A program made the position numbers and the translations under genes. A stretch of 42,861 bases of DNA, from assembly GCF_000816495.1 (NCBI RefSeq), contig NZ_JXBK01000001.1, positions 2,073,046 through 2,115,906 on the forward strand, written 5' to 3'. Shown piece by piece: positions 14,425-24,164 of the stretch (positions are counted from its first letter, which is position 1; each line of letters opens with the position of its first letter). Below the pieces are notes generated by a model. It searched no databases. It was not told the origin of the DNA and worked only from the letters and a program-made list of their open reading frames with translations. This DNA comes from Acinetobacter harbinensis (lineage in GTDB: Bacteria > Pseudomonadota > Gammaproteobacteria > Pseudomonadales > Moraxellaceae).

Positions 14425-16523
14425 GAAATCCATTACTGTCTAAAAAATTAAAACGTACTGAGACCCGCTTACTCATTATCGATGACAATCAAATACGTTT
14501 TAATCAAATTTGTGATCTGCTCACTACAAATGAGCACGTGGTACAAGCCATCTTATTGGATGATTTGCAAAGCTTTGAAAAGCAATTACAGCAAAACTGG
14601 GATTTAATTATTTTTGGTCGTGCCTACGACTTAAAATATGAACAAGCGCTCAGTCTAATTCAATTATCTAAACAACCCAACTTGCCGATTCTCTTGCTTA
14701 AACCAGAGGATTATCAAGCGGAACAATACGCACATTATATGCGTAAAGGTGTTTACGATATTTTAAATCTAGATTTTGCAGACCGGTTTTATTTGGGACT
14801 GCTGCGCGCACTGTCTTTTAGCCGTTTATCGCTGATGCAACAGCAATTAATCGATGAGCTAGAATCTGCACAAACCCATGCTCAATCATTGGTACAAGAC
14901 AGTAATAAAGCGGTTGCTCTGATTCAAGAAGGTATTCATATTGAAGCCAATTCTGAATATCTACAGCTCTTTGGCATTAAAAATCAAGACGATATTATTG
15001 GACTTCCTTTACTTGATCTTCTACAACCCAAAGATATTCAGGACTTTAAGTTACGCTTTAAGAAAATTAGCCAAGGTCAATTTGATTTAGCTCGTTTTGA
15101 TATCAACACATTAAACACGCAAGTTGTACAGGCTAATCCGCTTAAAATTGAGTTCTTATCCTCAACTGATGAAGATACCTTACAAATCACCATTGATATG
15201 GATAATGCTGAATCTAGCGATGAGACAACCACATCGGCACAAAAAAATATACAAGGGTTCAATACCTATCAATTGATTAATCGAAGCATCCTTCAGCAGC
15301 CGTCTAACATTAACGCTTTGGTTATTTTCTCTTTAGCCTCTTGCCCAGAAATTATTTTTAATAGTGATTGGACCACCTCTAAAAACTACTTCCAACACGT
15401 TAAAGATTTTGTCAAAGATCAAATTAATATTCCTTTATTTAAAGTGGGTATTGGTATTTTTATTGGCTTATTACAAGGCGACTCCAAAGCAAAATTAGAC
15501 TCTAAATTGATTGGTTTGGGCGCGTTAACTAAGCCTCAACTGTTACAGATCAATGAAGCGAGCTATCCGCTTAATCTAAGAATCGGTTATACCCAACTAG
15601 ACACAGAAATTCATGATGAGCAGCACTTTGAACAGCTGATTAATGCAGCCTATACTACCGCATTACCTCAAAACGAACCTGCACCGCAGATTGAATTGAC
15701 CACTCAGATTGATATTCCGAACATTGAATTTCAGCAACCAGAGATTAAACCGGTACATATAAGCGCTGAATCTTCTTTGATTCGCGCATTACAACAGAGT
15801 TTAGATCGTGGTGAGATTCATCTTAAATATCAACAGCTATACGATAAACAAGACACCAACCTCTATACCTATGAAGTGACCAGCGGCTTTATCTTTGACA
15901 GTGCTTGGAAAGACTTATCTGATGTTAGAGAATTGGTTGAAGATCCTGAATTATCGATTAAGTTAGACCGCTGGATCTTGGTTGAGTCATGTAAGCAGTT
16001 ACATAACTTTATTACGCAATATCCTGAAGCAAAATTAATTGTTAACTTAAACAAAGAAATTTTATTCTACGATCAAACTTTCCCTGAATTTATTGCTAAG
16101 CTGATTACCATTATCGGCAGCAAACTGTCTCATCCGCTTATTTTACAATTTTCAGAACAAGATATTGCTCATAATATTCCAGAAGCGCAAAAACATATTG
16201 CACAATTACGCCAATTTGGTGCTGAAGTGGCATTAAGAGATTTTGGCAATACCATTTACAGTGAAGCTGCTTTACGTCAACTTGATGTCAACAGCCTGAC
16301 CTTACACCCCGCTTTAACTGAAATGTTAAATAACGAACAGTCGACCGAGGCGTTACAAGAAAAAATTCTGGTCTTGCATGAAATAAAACCTGTTGAAATT
16401 ATGCTGCGTGGCCTAAATGATATGACTCTTTTTGCCAATGCTTGGAATGTGGATGCACGTTTTATTCAAGGTGAGTACTTCCAGAAAAAACTCGATCATT
16501 TGATTGATGTACAAGACCAATAG
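14421..16523 (+). CDS. fimX: FimX-like c-di-GMP receptor (REC-PAS-degenerate GGDEF-EAL)
   Basis: A 700-aa protein with four modules: a receiver-like domain (about 12-135, LLIIDDNQ), a PAS domain (about 160-265), a degenerate GGDEF with no GGDEF motif (about 285-415), and an EAL domain (about 455-695). The EAL motif reads EVT, the DDFG motif reads RDFG, the ExxE-type strand reads LQFSEQD, and the catalytic Lys region reads NSLTLHP, so it should not hydrolyse c-di-GMP. This is the FimX pattern of Pseudomonas, a c-di-GMP sensor that drives type IV pilus assembly. I prefer GTG 14421 (GGGAAG upstream, 4-nt overlap with the previous stop) over ATG 14406, which has no ribosome binding site. Confidence 0.82.
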   Translation: MRNPLLSKKLKRTETRLLIIDDNQIRFNQICDLLTTNEHVVQAILLDDLQSFEKQLQQNWDLIIFGRAYDLKYEQALSLIQLSKQPNLPILLLKPEDYQAEQYAHYMRKGVYDILNLDFADRFYLGLLRALSFSRLSLMQQQLIDELESAQTHAQSLVQDSNKAVALIQEGIHIEANSEYLQLFGIKNQDDIIGLPLLDLLQPKDIQDFKLRFKKISQGQFDLARFDINTLNTQVVQANPLKIEFLSSTDEDTLQITIDMDNAESSDETTTSAQKNIQGFNTYQLINRSILQQPSNINALVIFSLASCPEIIFNSDWTTSKNYFQHVKDFVKDQINIPLFKVGIGIFIGLLQGDSKAKLDSKLIGLGALTKPQLLQINEASYPLNLRIGYTQLDTEIHDEQHFEQLINAAYTTALPQNEPAPQIELTTQIDIPNIEFQQPEIKPVHISAESSLIRALQQSLDRGEIHLKYQQLYDKQDTNLYTYEVTSGFIFDSAWKDLSDVRELVEDPELSIKLDRWILVESCKQLHNFITQYPEAKLIVNLNKEILFYDQTFPEFIAKLITIIGSKLSHPLILQFSEQDIAHNIPEAQKHIAQLRQFGAEVALRDFGNTIYSEAALRQLDVNSLTLHPALTEMLNNEQSTEALQEKILVLHEIKPVEIMLRGLNDMTLFANAWNVDARFIQGEYFQKKLDHLIDVQDQ

Positions 16524-16540
16524 GTCTTGTACCTATTTTT
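16511..16540 (+). terminator. Hairpin overlapping the fimX stop codon
   Basis: ACAAGACC (16511-16518) pairs with GGTCTTGT (16523-16530) around AATA. The stop codon TAG lies across loop and stem, and ACCTATTTTT follows. It probably terminates epmB-pilZ-fimX. Confidence 0.6.
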
Positions 16541-16566
16541 AACTTGAAAGCTTAAAATTTAGACAT

Positions 16567-16596
16567 AAAAAAACGGGCTTAGCGCCCGTTTTTTTA
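16567..16596. terminator. Bidirectional terminator between fimX and rpmE
   Basis: AACGGGC pairs with GCCCGTT around TTAGC, flanked by AAAAA on the left and TTTTTTT on the right. It serves the minus-strand rpmE and can back up fimX termination. Confidence 0.85.
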
Positions 16597-16605
16597 TTCT
16601 GTGTA

Positions 16606-16833
16606 TTAATCGCGTTTGATAGAACGTGACATACCAGAAAAACGTTGTTTGAACTTGTCGATACGACCGCCAGTATCCACATTCTTTTGTTTACCAGTAT
16701 AGAATGGGTGGCAAGCTGAACATACGTCTAGATAAAGAGTTTCTTTACCAGATGCTGAACGAGTTTCGATAACGTTACCACATGAACAGGTAGCAACTAG
16801 TTTTTCATATTTTGGATGGATATCGGCACGCAT
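16606..16833 (-). CDS. rpmE: 50S ribosomal protein L31, zinc type
   Basis: A 75-aa L31 of the zinc-binding type: Cys16, Cys18, Cys38 and Cys41 (CSCGN and [11 protein letters not shown]). L31 bridges the ribosomal subunits, and zinc-containing copies double as a zinc store. The ATG has TAGGAG about 10 nt upstream. The region above the start is about 200 bp long, and the clearest TATAAT box lies near 17007-17012, which would give a leader of about 165 nt. Long leaders are used for autoregulation of rpmE elsewhere. Confidence 0.95.
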   Translation of the reverse strand: MRADIHPKYEKLVATCSCGNVIETRSASGKETLYLDVCSACHPFYTGKQKNVDTGGRIDKFKQRFSGMSRSIKRD

Positions 16834-17036
16834 GGTCGACTACTCCTAGGTTAAGAAAGGCTTAAGCTGTCATCGCAATTGATCACTCTCATTATTCATG
16901 AGGAAAAAAGTTTTTCCCAAGAAAAACCAGATCAACACCACAACAGACCATTCTTTTGGCCCACCGAAACGGATACCGTCAGGGCTAAGCACAACAAGTG
17001 GCAATTATTATACGTTAAAAAAGCCCGTATTGCGAA

Positions 17037-18038
17037 TTATTCTTTAATCTCAGCCGTGGTCATGCATGCTTCATCCGGCATTTTTTTAGACCAATAATTG
17101 GCAATTACACCGCAGACCATTAATTGAATTTGATGAAAAATCATAATTGGTAATACAATCATCCCCACCGGCTGACCAATAAATAAGATCTGCGCCATCG
17201 GCACACCGCTGGCCAAGGTCTTTTTAGAACTACAAAAGAACATGGCAATTTGGTCGGCTTTATTAAAACCTAGCCATTTAGGGATATAAAAAGCCAGCAG
17301 CATAATTACGGTTAAAAAAACCGAACAGGCTAAGGTGAGAATCAACAAGGTCTGCCAACTGACCATTTGCCAAAGTCCAGCCACCACCGCACTACTAAAC
17401 GCACCATACACCACCATCAAGATGGTGCCCTGATCAAACATTTTCACCAAATTAGGAATTTTAAGCATATAAGGATAAATATATGAACGTAACAACTGTC
17501 CTAAAATAAAAGGCACCAACAGTAACAATGCAATCTGAATGACCGATGAGGTCGGATCAAAATCATGTTGCGCTTGACCAAGAATAAAAAAACTGACCAG
17601 TATAGGTGTAATAAACATTCCCAATAAATTGGAAAATGAGGCGCTACACACTGCACTGGCGACGTTGCCTTTTGCAACAGAGGTAAAGGCAATAGAGGAT
17701 TGTACGGTTGAGGGCAAGAAGCACATAAACAAAAAGCCCCAATACAGCTCTTGACCTAAAAGTGGCAATAACAGCGGTTTCGCCAGCAACCCTAACAGTG
17801 GAAATAAAGCAAAGGTAAATGCAAAAACCACCACATGAAATTTCCAATGCAGAACGCCATCAACCAGTGCTTCTCTGGAAATTTTCGCCCCATGTAAAAA
17901 AAACAAGATGGCAATTGCGATCGACGTGATAATGCTGAAACCATGTTCAGCAATCCCCGATACCGGTATAATAGTTGCCAGTATCACCATCACAATCAGC
18001 AAAATTGTAAAGCGATCCAACGCCAATAATTTTAACAT
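17037..18038 (-). CDS. Bile acid:sodium symporter (BASS/SBF-like) family transporter
   Basis: A 333-aa membrane protein with about nine to ten helices, of the SBF-like family (PF13593 type, E. coli YfeH relatives). Conserved stretches include FLPSTVQSSIAFTS and the polar break SSKKTLASGVPMA, both part of the transport core. The substrate is not known to me. I start it at ATG 18038, which has AAGGA at ideal spacing. The frame is open up to 18086, but that start lies inside a terminator arm, and ATG 18044 is too close to the AAGGA. No terminator is obvious downstream. Confidence 0.82.
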   Translation of the reverse strand: MLKLLALDRFTILLIVMVILATIIPVSGIAEHGFSIITSIAIAILFFLHGAKISREALVDGVLHWKFHVVVFAFTFALFPLLGLLAKPLLLPLLGQELYWGFLFMCFLPSTVQSSIAFTSVAKGNVASAVCSASFSNLLGMFITPILVSFFILGQAQHDFDPTSSVIQIALLLLVPFILGQLLRSYIYPYMLKIPNLVKMFDQGTILMVVYGAFSSAVVAGLWQMVSWQTLLILTLACSVFLTVIMLLAFYIPKWLGFNKADQIAMFFCSSKKTLASGVPMAQILFIGQPVGMIVLPIMIFHQIQLMVCGVIANYWSKKMPDEACMTTAEIKE

Positions 18039-18065
18039 TACCATTCCTTGTAATAATGAAAAGAT

Positions 18066-18121
18066 ATAAAAAAGCCCAATAAGCAATTTTACCTAAGAGT
18101 AAATTTTTATCTTAATGGGCT
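18066..18121 (-). terminator. Terminator downstream of gloA
   Basis: AGCCCATTAAG (18111-18121 read in reverse) pairs with CTTATTGGGCT (18073-18083) with one mismatch across a 27-nt loop, followed by TTTTTT on the minus strand. The loop is long, so efficiency is uncertain. Confidence 0.5.
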
Positions 18122-18186
18122 GACTAGATAAAGCTAGTTTTTTAAATCAATGTTCAATATTTAGTTTATCTATATAACACGTTGCA

Positions 18187-18588
18187 TTAATTATTACGGG
18201 CATTGAGGTCTTGCTGAATCAGTTCAATTTTATAACCGTCTGGATCTTCAACAAAAGCAATCACCGTTACTCCGCCCTTCATTGGACCAGCTTCACGCAC
18301 CACTTTACCGCCACGCGCTTTGATTTCTTCGCAGGCCTGATACGCATCATCAACGGCAATGGCAATATGTCCATACGCTGTACCTAGCTCATAACTGCTG
18401 ATATCCCAGTTATAGGTCAATTCCAGCACGGTATGATGCTGCTCATCGCCATACCCGACAAAAGCCAAACTAAAACGTCCCTCTTCATAGTCACGCTGAC
18501 GCAGTAACGTCATTCCCAAGACTTCGGTATAGAACTTTAATGATTGTTCTAAATTACCAACACGTAACATGGTATGTAGCATGCGCAT
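18187..18588 (-). CDS. gloA: Lactoylglutathione lyase (glyoxalase I)
   Basis: A 133-aa protein from ATG 18588, where AAGGGTG lies about 9 nt upstream; the open frame reaches 18606 without support. All four metal ligands of the nickel-type enzyme are present at their usual positions: His5, Glu56, His74 and Glu122. It converts the methylglyoxal-glutathione hemithioacetal to S-lactoylglutathione. It follows ampG with a 1-base gap, so the two are probably co-transcribed. Confidence 0.96.
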   Translation of the reverse strand: MRMLHTMLRVGNLEQSLKFYTEVLGMTLLRQRDYEEGRFSLAFVGYGDEQHHTVLELTYNWDISSYELGTAYGHIAIAVDDAYQACEEIKARGGKVVREAGPMKGGVTVIAFVEDPDGYKIELIQQDLNARNN

Positions 18589-18589
18589 T

Positions 18590-20749
18590 TTATTCACCCT
18601 TTTCAATTTTTATCTGTTGATGTTCAGCCAATAACTTTGCAACCCAGACCACCAAAATTAAAATTGGAATTCCAATTAAAGTGGTCATCAAGAAGAAGTT
18701 TGGATAACCAATATTGCTGACTATAGTACCTGAATAGCCACCTAAAATCTTAGGGGTTAAGGTCATCAGTGAGCTAAAAATTGCATACTGCACGGCGGTA
18801 AATGAGACACTGGTGAGACTGGATAAAAATGCAATAAAGGCTGCACCTGCAAGTCCGGATGCCAAGTTATCAACAATAATGGCAAAGTATAACCATGAAG
18901 AACTATACGGCTTAATGACCTTGCCGCTAATTTCCACTGGATCGCTGGATTGGGTGTTAATCATGGGCAAAGGCTGCACTTCAATATCTAAGTCTTTTGC
19001 TGCCGTCGTTTGCATATTGCTGCTGTAACGATGCTCGGCGCTGAATAAAACCTGATTGTTCTGTAGTACCTGAGCGACTATTTTTTTAGCGCGTGAATTC
19101 AGCAAAAGCTCTGCTGGAATTGCGGCACTAAAGATGCCTGCTTTATCTAAATTAGCAGTAAAAGTTTGATCATCTAATTTTAAGATAATCTGTTCAGACT
19201 CAGACAAAGGCTGTCCAAAATATTGACCGCGCACCACCACGCTATTATTTTGCTCTGCTGGTGTAATGACATTGTCACTGGTTACAGGCAAAAGTTGTAA
19301 ACCACTTTGGTGCTCAAGCCCTTCTAAATAAGGCAATGTCGTGACTGCTGGACTTTGTCCATTGTGTTGATATTGCACTGCGACTTGTAGTTGATCGGCT
19401 TGAGCCAATACTTGACTCGGTACTTTGAGTTTCCAGTATCCCACTTCATCAGACTCAACCGTATATTGCTGCTGCCCGATAGTGATATTGACATCATTGG
19501 TTTGCTGTCCTGATTTCACTAAACCAATAAAGATCAGATTGGTTGAACTGGCCAAAATTGCGCCCACAAACATCAACTTCATAATGTTCATGCGCTGTGC
19601 CAACAAACCACCAAGGAAACCGCCAACCAAACTAAAAATCACCCCGTAAATCTTAACTGCTTCTGCAATTTGCTGTTTGGTGAAGTTTAAATCTTGATAA
19701 AAGACATTAGAGATTACACCGGCAATAATATCGGAGATACGATAGAAACCGATCAACAGCAACAACACCAAGGCTAATTTTACGCCATAGCGTCTAAAGA
19801 AATCGGCAATCGGATTGACCCACGTTTCAAAGGCCATTTCTTTATTGACTGCGCCCATTTTGACCAGCAAAGCACCGATCAAGACCGCAACAACCGCAGA
19901 GCCAATAAAACGCAATGCTTCAAAACAGAACAGCAAAAAAGAATCGGAGATTGCAAATTGCGCTTTAACGGCTTCAGTTAAGCTGCCGGATAAAATATAA
20001 CTCACCACAAAGCTGATGACCGCCACAAAAAACACCGCCACCAAACGGTAGTAATCGCTACGTTTATAATCTTTATATCGTCGATTCACTGTTGGTTCAC
20101 GAATGACCAAAGTGGTGATAATTCCCACCAGCATCACCGCGGCCATGGCCAGATAGGTAATTTTCCACGCACTGTAAATGTAGTTGCCTTTGGCTGTGCC
20201 CAGTGAGGCGGCTAAAAACAACGCCCCTGCACCGGCCACAATCATGCCGATACGATAACCGGCATTATAGGTCGATGCCAATACGGTCTGCATTTGTGTT
20301 TCTGCCAGCTCAATGCGATAAGCATCAATCACAATATCTTGCGTGGCCGCAGAGAAGCCCAATAAAACCGCCCCGATTGCCATTTGATATAAAGAGCTTT
20401 GTCCTAACGCGGGATTGGAAAATGCCATCAAACAAATTGAGCAAATAATTAATAGTTGCGCAATGAACAGCCATGCACGACGTCGCCCTAAAATTTTGGT
20501 CAGTACCGGCACGGGTAATTCATCAATCAGTGGCGCCCAGACAAACTTAAAGGAATACCCCAATGCGGCCCAGCTAAAAAATGTTACGGCGCTTTTATCA
20601 ATGCCTGCTTCACCTAACCATAATGACAGGCTAGAGAAAATCAGCAGTATCGGAATACCGGCAGAGAAGCCCAAAAACAGCATAATCAGCGCGCGGCGAT
20701 CAAGAAATGCGGTAAAGGCCGATTTCCATCCAGTAGATTGTGTGGTCAT
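18590..20749 (-). CDS. ampG: AmpG-family muropeptide permease with an extra beta-rich domain
   Basis: A 719-aa major-facilitator protein. The N-terminal half carries the AmpG pattern ([48 protein letters not shown]). AmpG imports anhydro-muropeptides from the periplasm for recycling and feeds beta-lactamase induction. Unlike E. coli AmpG (about 490 aa), it has a polar, beta-rich insert of about 200 residues (about 413-615, DNA 18905-19513). The insert shows two Ig-like units between the helices ending GLVKSG and beginning [11 protein letters not shown] use ATG 20749; the TTG at 20800 has no ribosome binding site. A TATAAT box lies only 7-12 nt before this ATG, so a near-leaderless mRNA is possible. 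Confidence 0.85.
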   Translation of the reverse strand: MTTQSTGWKSAFTAFLDRRALIMLFLGFSAGIPILLIFSSLSLWLGEAGIDKSAVTFFSWAALGYSFKFVWAPLIDELPVPVLTKILGRRRAWLFIAQLLIICSICLMAFSNPALGQSSLYQMAIGAVLLGFSAATQDIVIDAYRIELAETQMQTVLASTYNAGYRIGMIVAGAGALFLAASLGTAKGNYIYSAWKITYLAMAAVMLVGIITTLVIREPTVNRRYKDYKRSDYYRLVAVFFVAVISFVVSYILSGSLTEAVKAQFAISDSFLLFCFEALRFIGSAVVAVLIGALLVKMGAVNKEMAFETWVNPIADFFRRYGVKLALVLLLLIGFYRISDIIAGVISNVFYQDLNFTKQQIAEAVKIYGVIFSLVGGFLGGLLAQRMNIMKLMFVGAILASSTNLIFIGLVKSGQQTNDVNITIGQQQYTVESDEVGYWKLKVPSQVLAQADQLQVAVQYQHNGQSPAVTTLPYLEGLEHQSGLQLLPVTSDNVITPAEQNNSVVVRGQYFGQPLSESEQIILKLDDQTFTANLDKAGIFSAAIPAELLLNSRAKKIVAQVLQNNQVLFSAEHRYSSNMQTTAAKDLDIEVQPLPMINTQSSDPVEISGKVIKPYSSSWLYFAIIVDNLASGLAGAAFIAFLSSLTSVSFTAVQYAIFSSLMTLTPKILGGYSGTIVSNIGYPNFFLMTTLIGIPILILVVWVAKLLAEHQQIKIEKGE

Positions 20750-20930
20750 TGCTTTATTATATTCTGCAAACTTAATGGCGCTATTCAAACGCTTAATCAA
20801 ATAGGTTTCAATAACATTTACGAAATCATTGTTTTATTTTCTGCATTTAAGTGAGCTGTCGGCTTGAATTTTTCAAACAAACCTGTATACCTTTAAATCT
20901 CTATCGTAATATTTCGTTTTGGATTTCACA

Positions 20931-23591
20931 GTGACGCAAAAACCTGAGCAACCGAATACTGCTTTATCTACCCAGACTATTAGCACCAATGAACAACCCA
21001 ACCAAAACATTTTAACGTCCGCCTTTGAACAACCAGAAATACAAATCACTTTAGAAAAAACAAAACTAAAAGCTGAACAGCTAACCCATATTCCTGATTA
21101 CGATAACATTCCAGCCTCTACGCGCAGGCTTAAACCGCTGAATAATTTTTTAGGACAAGACCGCGCGCGCGCGTCGGTTGAAGCCGGCATTTCTTTACCC
21201 TATTCCGGCTACAACATTTTTGCGGTTGGCACGGCAGGCTTGGGTAAACGCACCATGATTAAGCGTCTGTTGCAGCAACACGCCAAAACCATGCCAACGC
21301 CAAACGACTGGGTGTATGTCAACAACTTTAAACATCCGCGTCAACCGATTGCGCTAGAACTTCCTTCAGGTCAAGCGGCGAAATTTCAAGCCATGCTGCA
21401 TCAAACGTGGCAAACCATTTTAAAACAATTAGAACGTCGCTTTAGTGCCGAGATTTATCACAATCGTATTGAAATGATTCGACAACAAATTGGCGATGAA
21501 CAGCATCAGGCCCTGATTGATTTAACCAAAGAAGGTGCTGAACTGGATTTGAAGCTGGTGACTCGACATGAAGAACACTGTTTTGTTCCGGTCCACTTTA
21601 TTGATGATGTGCCAGAAGAAATGACTTTGGCGGAAATTAATGCACTGAACAGTAAAGATCGGGCAGAGATTTCAACTCACATGCAATATATGGATAAAAA
21701 GTTAGAACGTTTAGGCTTACATTTAGGCGATTTAGAAGATGAAGCCCGCGATAAAGTACAAATTTTAAATCGTGAGATTGCTAAAAAAGTGGTCACGCCA
21801 CGAATTGAACAACTGCTGAATAAATTTACTGATGTAAAAGGCCTGAAGGATTATCTACATCTATATGCCGAAGACATCATTAACAATGTCGAAACAGTGA
21901 TTGAACAAGAAGAAGATGATTTTACCCCAGGGCTATTTAGTCGCATCCCTGCGCGCTATCAAGCCAATATTATTGTCTCTTATAAGCCCAATTCTGGCGC
22001 GCCAGTTATTTTTGAAGACTTCCCCACCCATTACAAGTTACTTGGTCATGTTGAGCAGCGTACGCAAAATGGCACCATCACCACCGATTTCACTCTGATT
22101 CGCTCTGGTACGCTGCACAAAGCCAATGGCGGTTTTTTAATTTTAGAAGCCGAACAACTGCTAGAGCAGCCTTATGCATGGCAAGGCTTAAAACGTGCCT
22201 TAAAATCCGGTCAAATCAAACTGTCGTCTTTAGAGCATATGCTGACGTTAACCGGCAGTATTTCCATTGAACCGCAAGCCATTCCACTGGACCTCAAAGT
22301 GGTGTTACTGGCAGAACCTGAAGTTTATTATGAAATTTTAGAGGTTGAACCAGAACTGGGCAGTGTCTTTAAAATTCGGGCAGATTTCACCGATACCTTA
22401 CAACGCAATGACAGCAATGAGCAGGCTTATATGCAGCTGATTGCCGACTATGTACAAGCGGATAAATTGCTGCCGTTTGAACGCTCAGCTTTGGCGGCAC
22501 TGCTCACCGATTCAAGCCGCCAAGCGGAAGACCAAAGCTCATTGTCATTGCATGCTTTAACCTTGGGTGACTTAATTCGCGAGGCGCATCATCACGCAGC
22601 CAAAGCCGGTGATAAAAGCGTATCTGACAAACATATCAATACTGCACTCGATCATCGTAAGTATCGTTTGGGATATTTACGTGAATTGTACTGGGAAGAC
22701 TTATCACGTGGCACACAGCTGATTGAAACCAAAGGACATCGCTTGGGACAAATCAATGCCCTGTCCGTGATTCAATATGCCGATGTGGAATTTGGTTTAC
22801 CGTCACGCTTAACCGCATCGGTTTATCAAGGTGGCGGCGATATTTTAGATATTGAACGCAGTGTCGAACTGGGCGGCTCATTACACGCCAAAGGCGTGCT
22901 ATTGATGTCCAGCTTCTTAAAAGCCCATTTTGGCCGTGAACAAACCTTACACTTTTCAGCCGCGCTGGCCTTTGAACAAAGCTATGGTCAGGTCGATGGT
23001 GACAGCGCAACCGTGGCGGAACTCTCTGCACTGTTATCTGCCATCAGCCAACTGCCAATTGATCAGTCTTGGGCCATTACCGGCTCTATGAATCAATTGG
23101 GTCAAGTTCAACCGATTGGCGGCGTGAATGCTAAAATTGAAGGCTTCTTCGATGCCTGTAAACTGCAAGGCTTAACCGGCAGACAGGGCGTGATTATTCC
23201 GCGGCAAAATATGCAACATTTAATGTTACGTCAGGATGTGATTGAAGCGGTAGAAAAAGGTGAATTTCATATTCATGCCATTCAAACCATCGATCAAGCG
23301 CTTGAAATTTTGATGGCACGTCCTGTAGGCACATTGAATAAAAAAGGCCGTTATAGTAAAAATTCAATTTATGCTGCCGTTTTAGAGCAATTGGAATACT
23401 GGCAAGCTATTGAAGATGGTGCTGCATTTGAAGAAGACAGCAAAAAGAGTAAGAAAAAGAAAAAAAAGAAAAAAGCTAAAAAGAAACTCAAAAAGGAAGC
23501 CAAAAAACAAGCGTTGGCGGTGGAGTTGTTAAAGGCTGAAAATGTGGTCGATGCAGAGAATTTGGCAGACACCCCAAAAGAGGCCAAATAA
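20931..23591 (+). CDS. Lon-like ATP-dependent protease (AAA_32/LonH type)
   Basis: An 886-aa protein. A disordered Gln/Asn-rich N-terminus is followed by an ATPase region (FLGQDRARASVEAG, GTAGLGKR as Walker A, GGFLILEAEQLL as the Walker B region). A C-terminal Lon-type protease domain has the catalytic Ser in GDSATVAELSAL and Lys in GGVNAKIEGF. This is the YcbZ/LonH-like group, less studied than Lon. The C-terminus ends in a very lysine-rich tail (residues about 835-865) of unknown role. No ATG lies near the start; GTG 20931 with GGA upstream is my choice over TTG 20919. A clean terminator follows. Confidence 0.88.
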   Translation: MTQKPEQPNTALSTQTISTNEQPNQNILTSAFEQPEIQITLEKTKLKAEQLTHIPDYDNIPASTRRLKPLNNFLGQDRARASVEAGISLPYSGYNIFAVGTAGLGKRTMIKRLLQQHAKTMPTPNDWVYVNNFKHPRQPIALELPSGQAAKFQAMLHQTWQTILKQLERRFSAEIYHNRIEMIRQQIGDEQHQALIDLTKEGAELDLKLVTRHEEHCFVPVHFIDDVPEEMTLAEINALNSKDRAEISTHMQYMDKKLERLGLHLGDLEDEARDKVQILNREIAKKVVTPRIEQLLNKFTDVKGLKDYLHLYAEDIINNVETVIEQEEDDFTPGLFSRIPARYQANIIVSYKPNSGAPVIFEDFPTHYKLLGHVEQRTQNGTITTDFTLIRSGTLHKANGGFLILEAEQLLEQPYAWQGLKRALKSGQIKLSSLEHMLTLTGSISIEPQAIPLDLKVVLLAEPEVYYEILEVEPELGSVFKIRADFTDTLQRNDSNEQAYMQLIADYVQADKLLPFERSALAALLTDSSRQAEDQSSLSLHALTLGDLIREAHHHAAKAGDKSVSDKHINTALDHRKYRLGYLRELYWEDLSRGTQLIETKGHRLGQINALSVIQYADVEFGLPSRLTASVYQGGGDILDIERSVELGGSLHAKGVLLMSSFLKAHFGREQTLHFSAALAFEQSYGQVDGDSATVAELSALLSAISQLPIDQSWAITGSMNQLGQVQPIGGVNAKIEGFFDACKLQGLTGRQGVIIPRQNMQHLMLRQDVIEAVEKGEFHIHAIQTIDQALEILMARPVGTLNKKGRYSKNSIYAAVLEQLEYWQAIEDGAAFEEDSKKSKKKKKKKKAKKKLKKEAKKQALAVELLKAENVVDAENLADTPKEAK

Positions 23592-23616
23592 CACTCAGCC
23601 CTATAAAAAATCACCA

Positions 23617-23646
23617 TAAAAAAAGCGCCCTACGGCGCTTTTTTTA
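23617..23646. terminator. Bidirectional terminator between the Lon-like gene and grxD
   Basis: AAAGCGCC (23622-23629) pairs with GGCGCTTT (23634-23641) around CTAC, with A-rich left and T-rich right flanks. It can serve both convergent genes. Confidence 0.88.
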
Positions 23647-23661
23647 TCTATGAGGTCTGAA

Positions 23662-24003
23662 TTAAGCTTCAGGCGCTGGACTGCATTCTTCTATTAAAGA
23701 TTTCAATTCGCCTTTTTGGAACATATCCATCATGATATCGCTACCACCAATTAATTCGCCATTAATCCACAATTGTGGAAAAGTTGGCCAATTGGCAATT
23801 TGAGGTAGAATCGTGCGAATATCTTGATTTTCCAAAATATTAACATAAGCAAATGGACGACCAATTTGACTGAGTGCTTCAACCGCACGTGCAGAAAAAC
23901 CACATTGTGGAAATTGCGGCGTTCCCTTCATATAAAGAAGTACAGCATGTTTTGCAATTTGGTCACGAATTAACGCTTCAGTATCGCGTACTTGTTCAGT
24001 CAT
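23662..24003 (-). CDS. grxD: Monothiol glutaredoxin, Grx4 family
   Basis: A 113-aa monothiol glutaredoxin with the CGFS active site (Cys34), the upstream KGTPQFPQ loop, the cis-Pro region (WPTFPQLWI) and the glutathione-binding GGSDIMMDM. Grx4 proteins carry and transfer 2Fe-2S clusters, often with BolA partners, rather than reduce disulfides. It is convergent with the Lon-like gene and divergent from argD, so it is probably monocistronic. Confidence 0.95.
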   Translation of the reverse strand: MTEQVRDTEALIRDQIAKHAVLLYMKGTPQFPQCGFSARAVEALSQIGRPFAYVNILENQDIRTILPQIANWPTFPQLWINGELIGGSDIMMDMFQKGELKSLIEECSPAPEA

Positions 24004-24164
24004 TGATAAATCCTCAACTCATTTGGTGGGCATTATACCGAAAACTTAACAAAACAGTACGACTAAAGCAATATTTCCATTTTTATTTGCATTTGGGCTT
24101 TTATTCTGTAGTGGATTTTGCTTATATAAACTTTTAATTTCCTCCTAACAGATAAGAGTTAGTC

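Noticed and set aside
16879..17097. 72-aa plus-strand frame in the rpmE upstream region
   Set aside because: No ribosome binding site, biased composition, and it overlaps the end of the transporter gene; more likely the rpmE leader.
22753..23031. 92-aa minus-strand frame inside the Lon-like gene
   Set aside because: Antisense shadow of the conserved protease domain.
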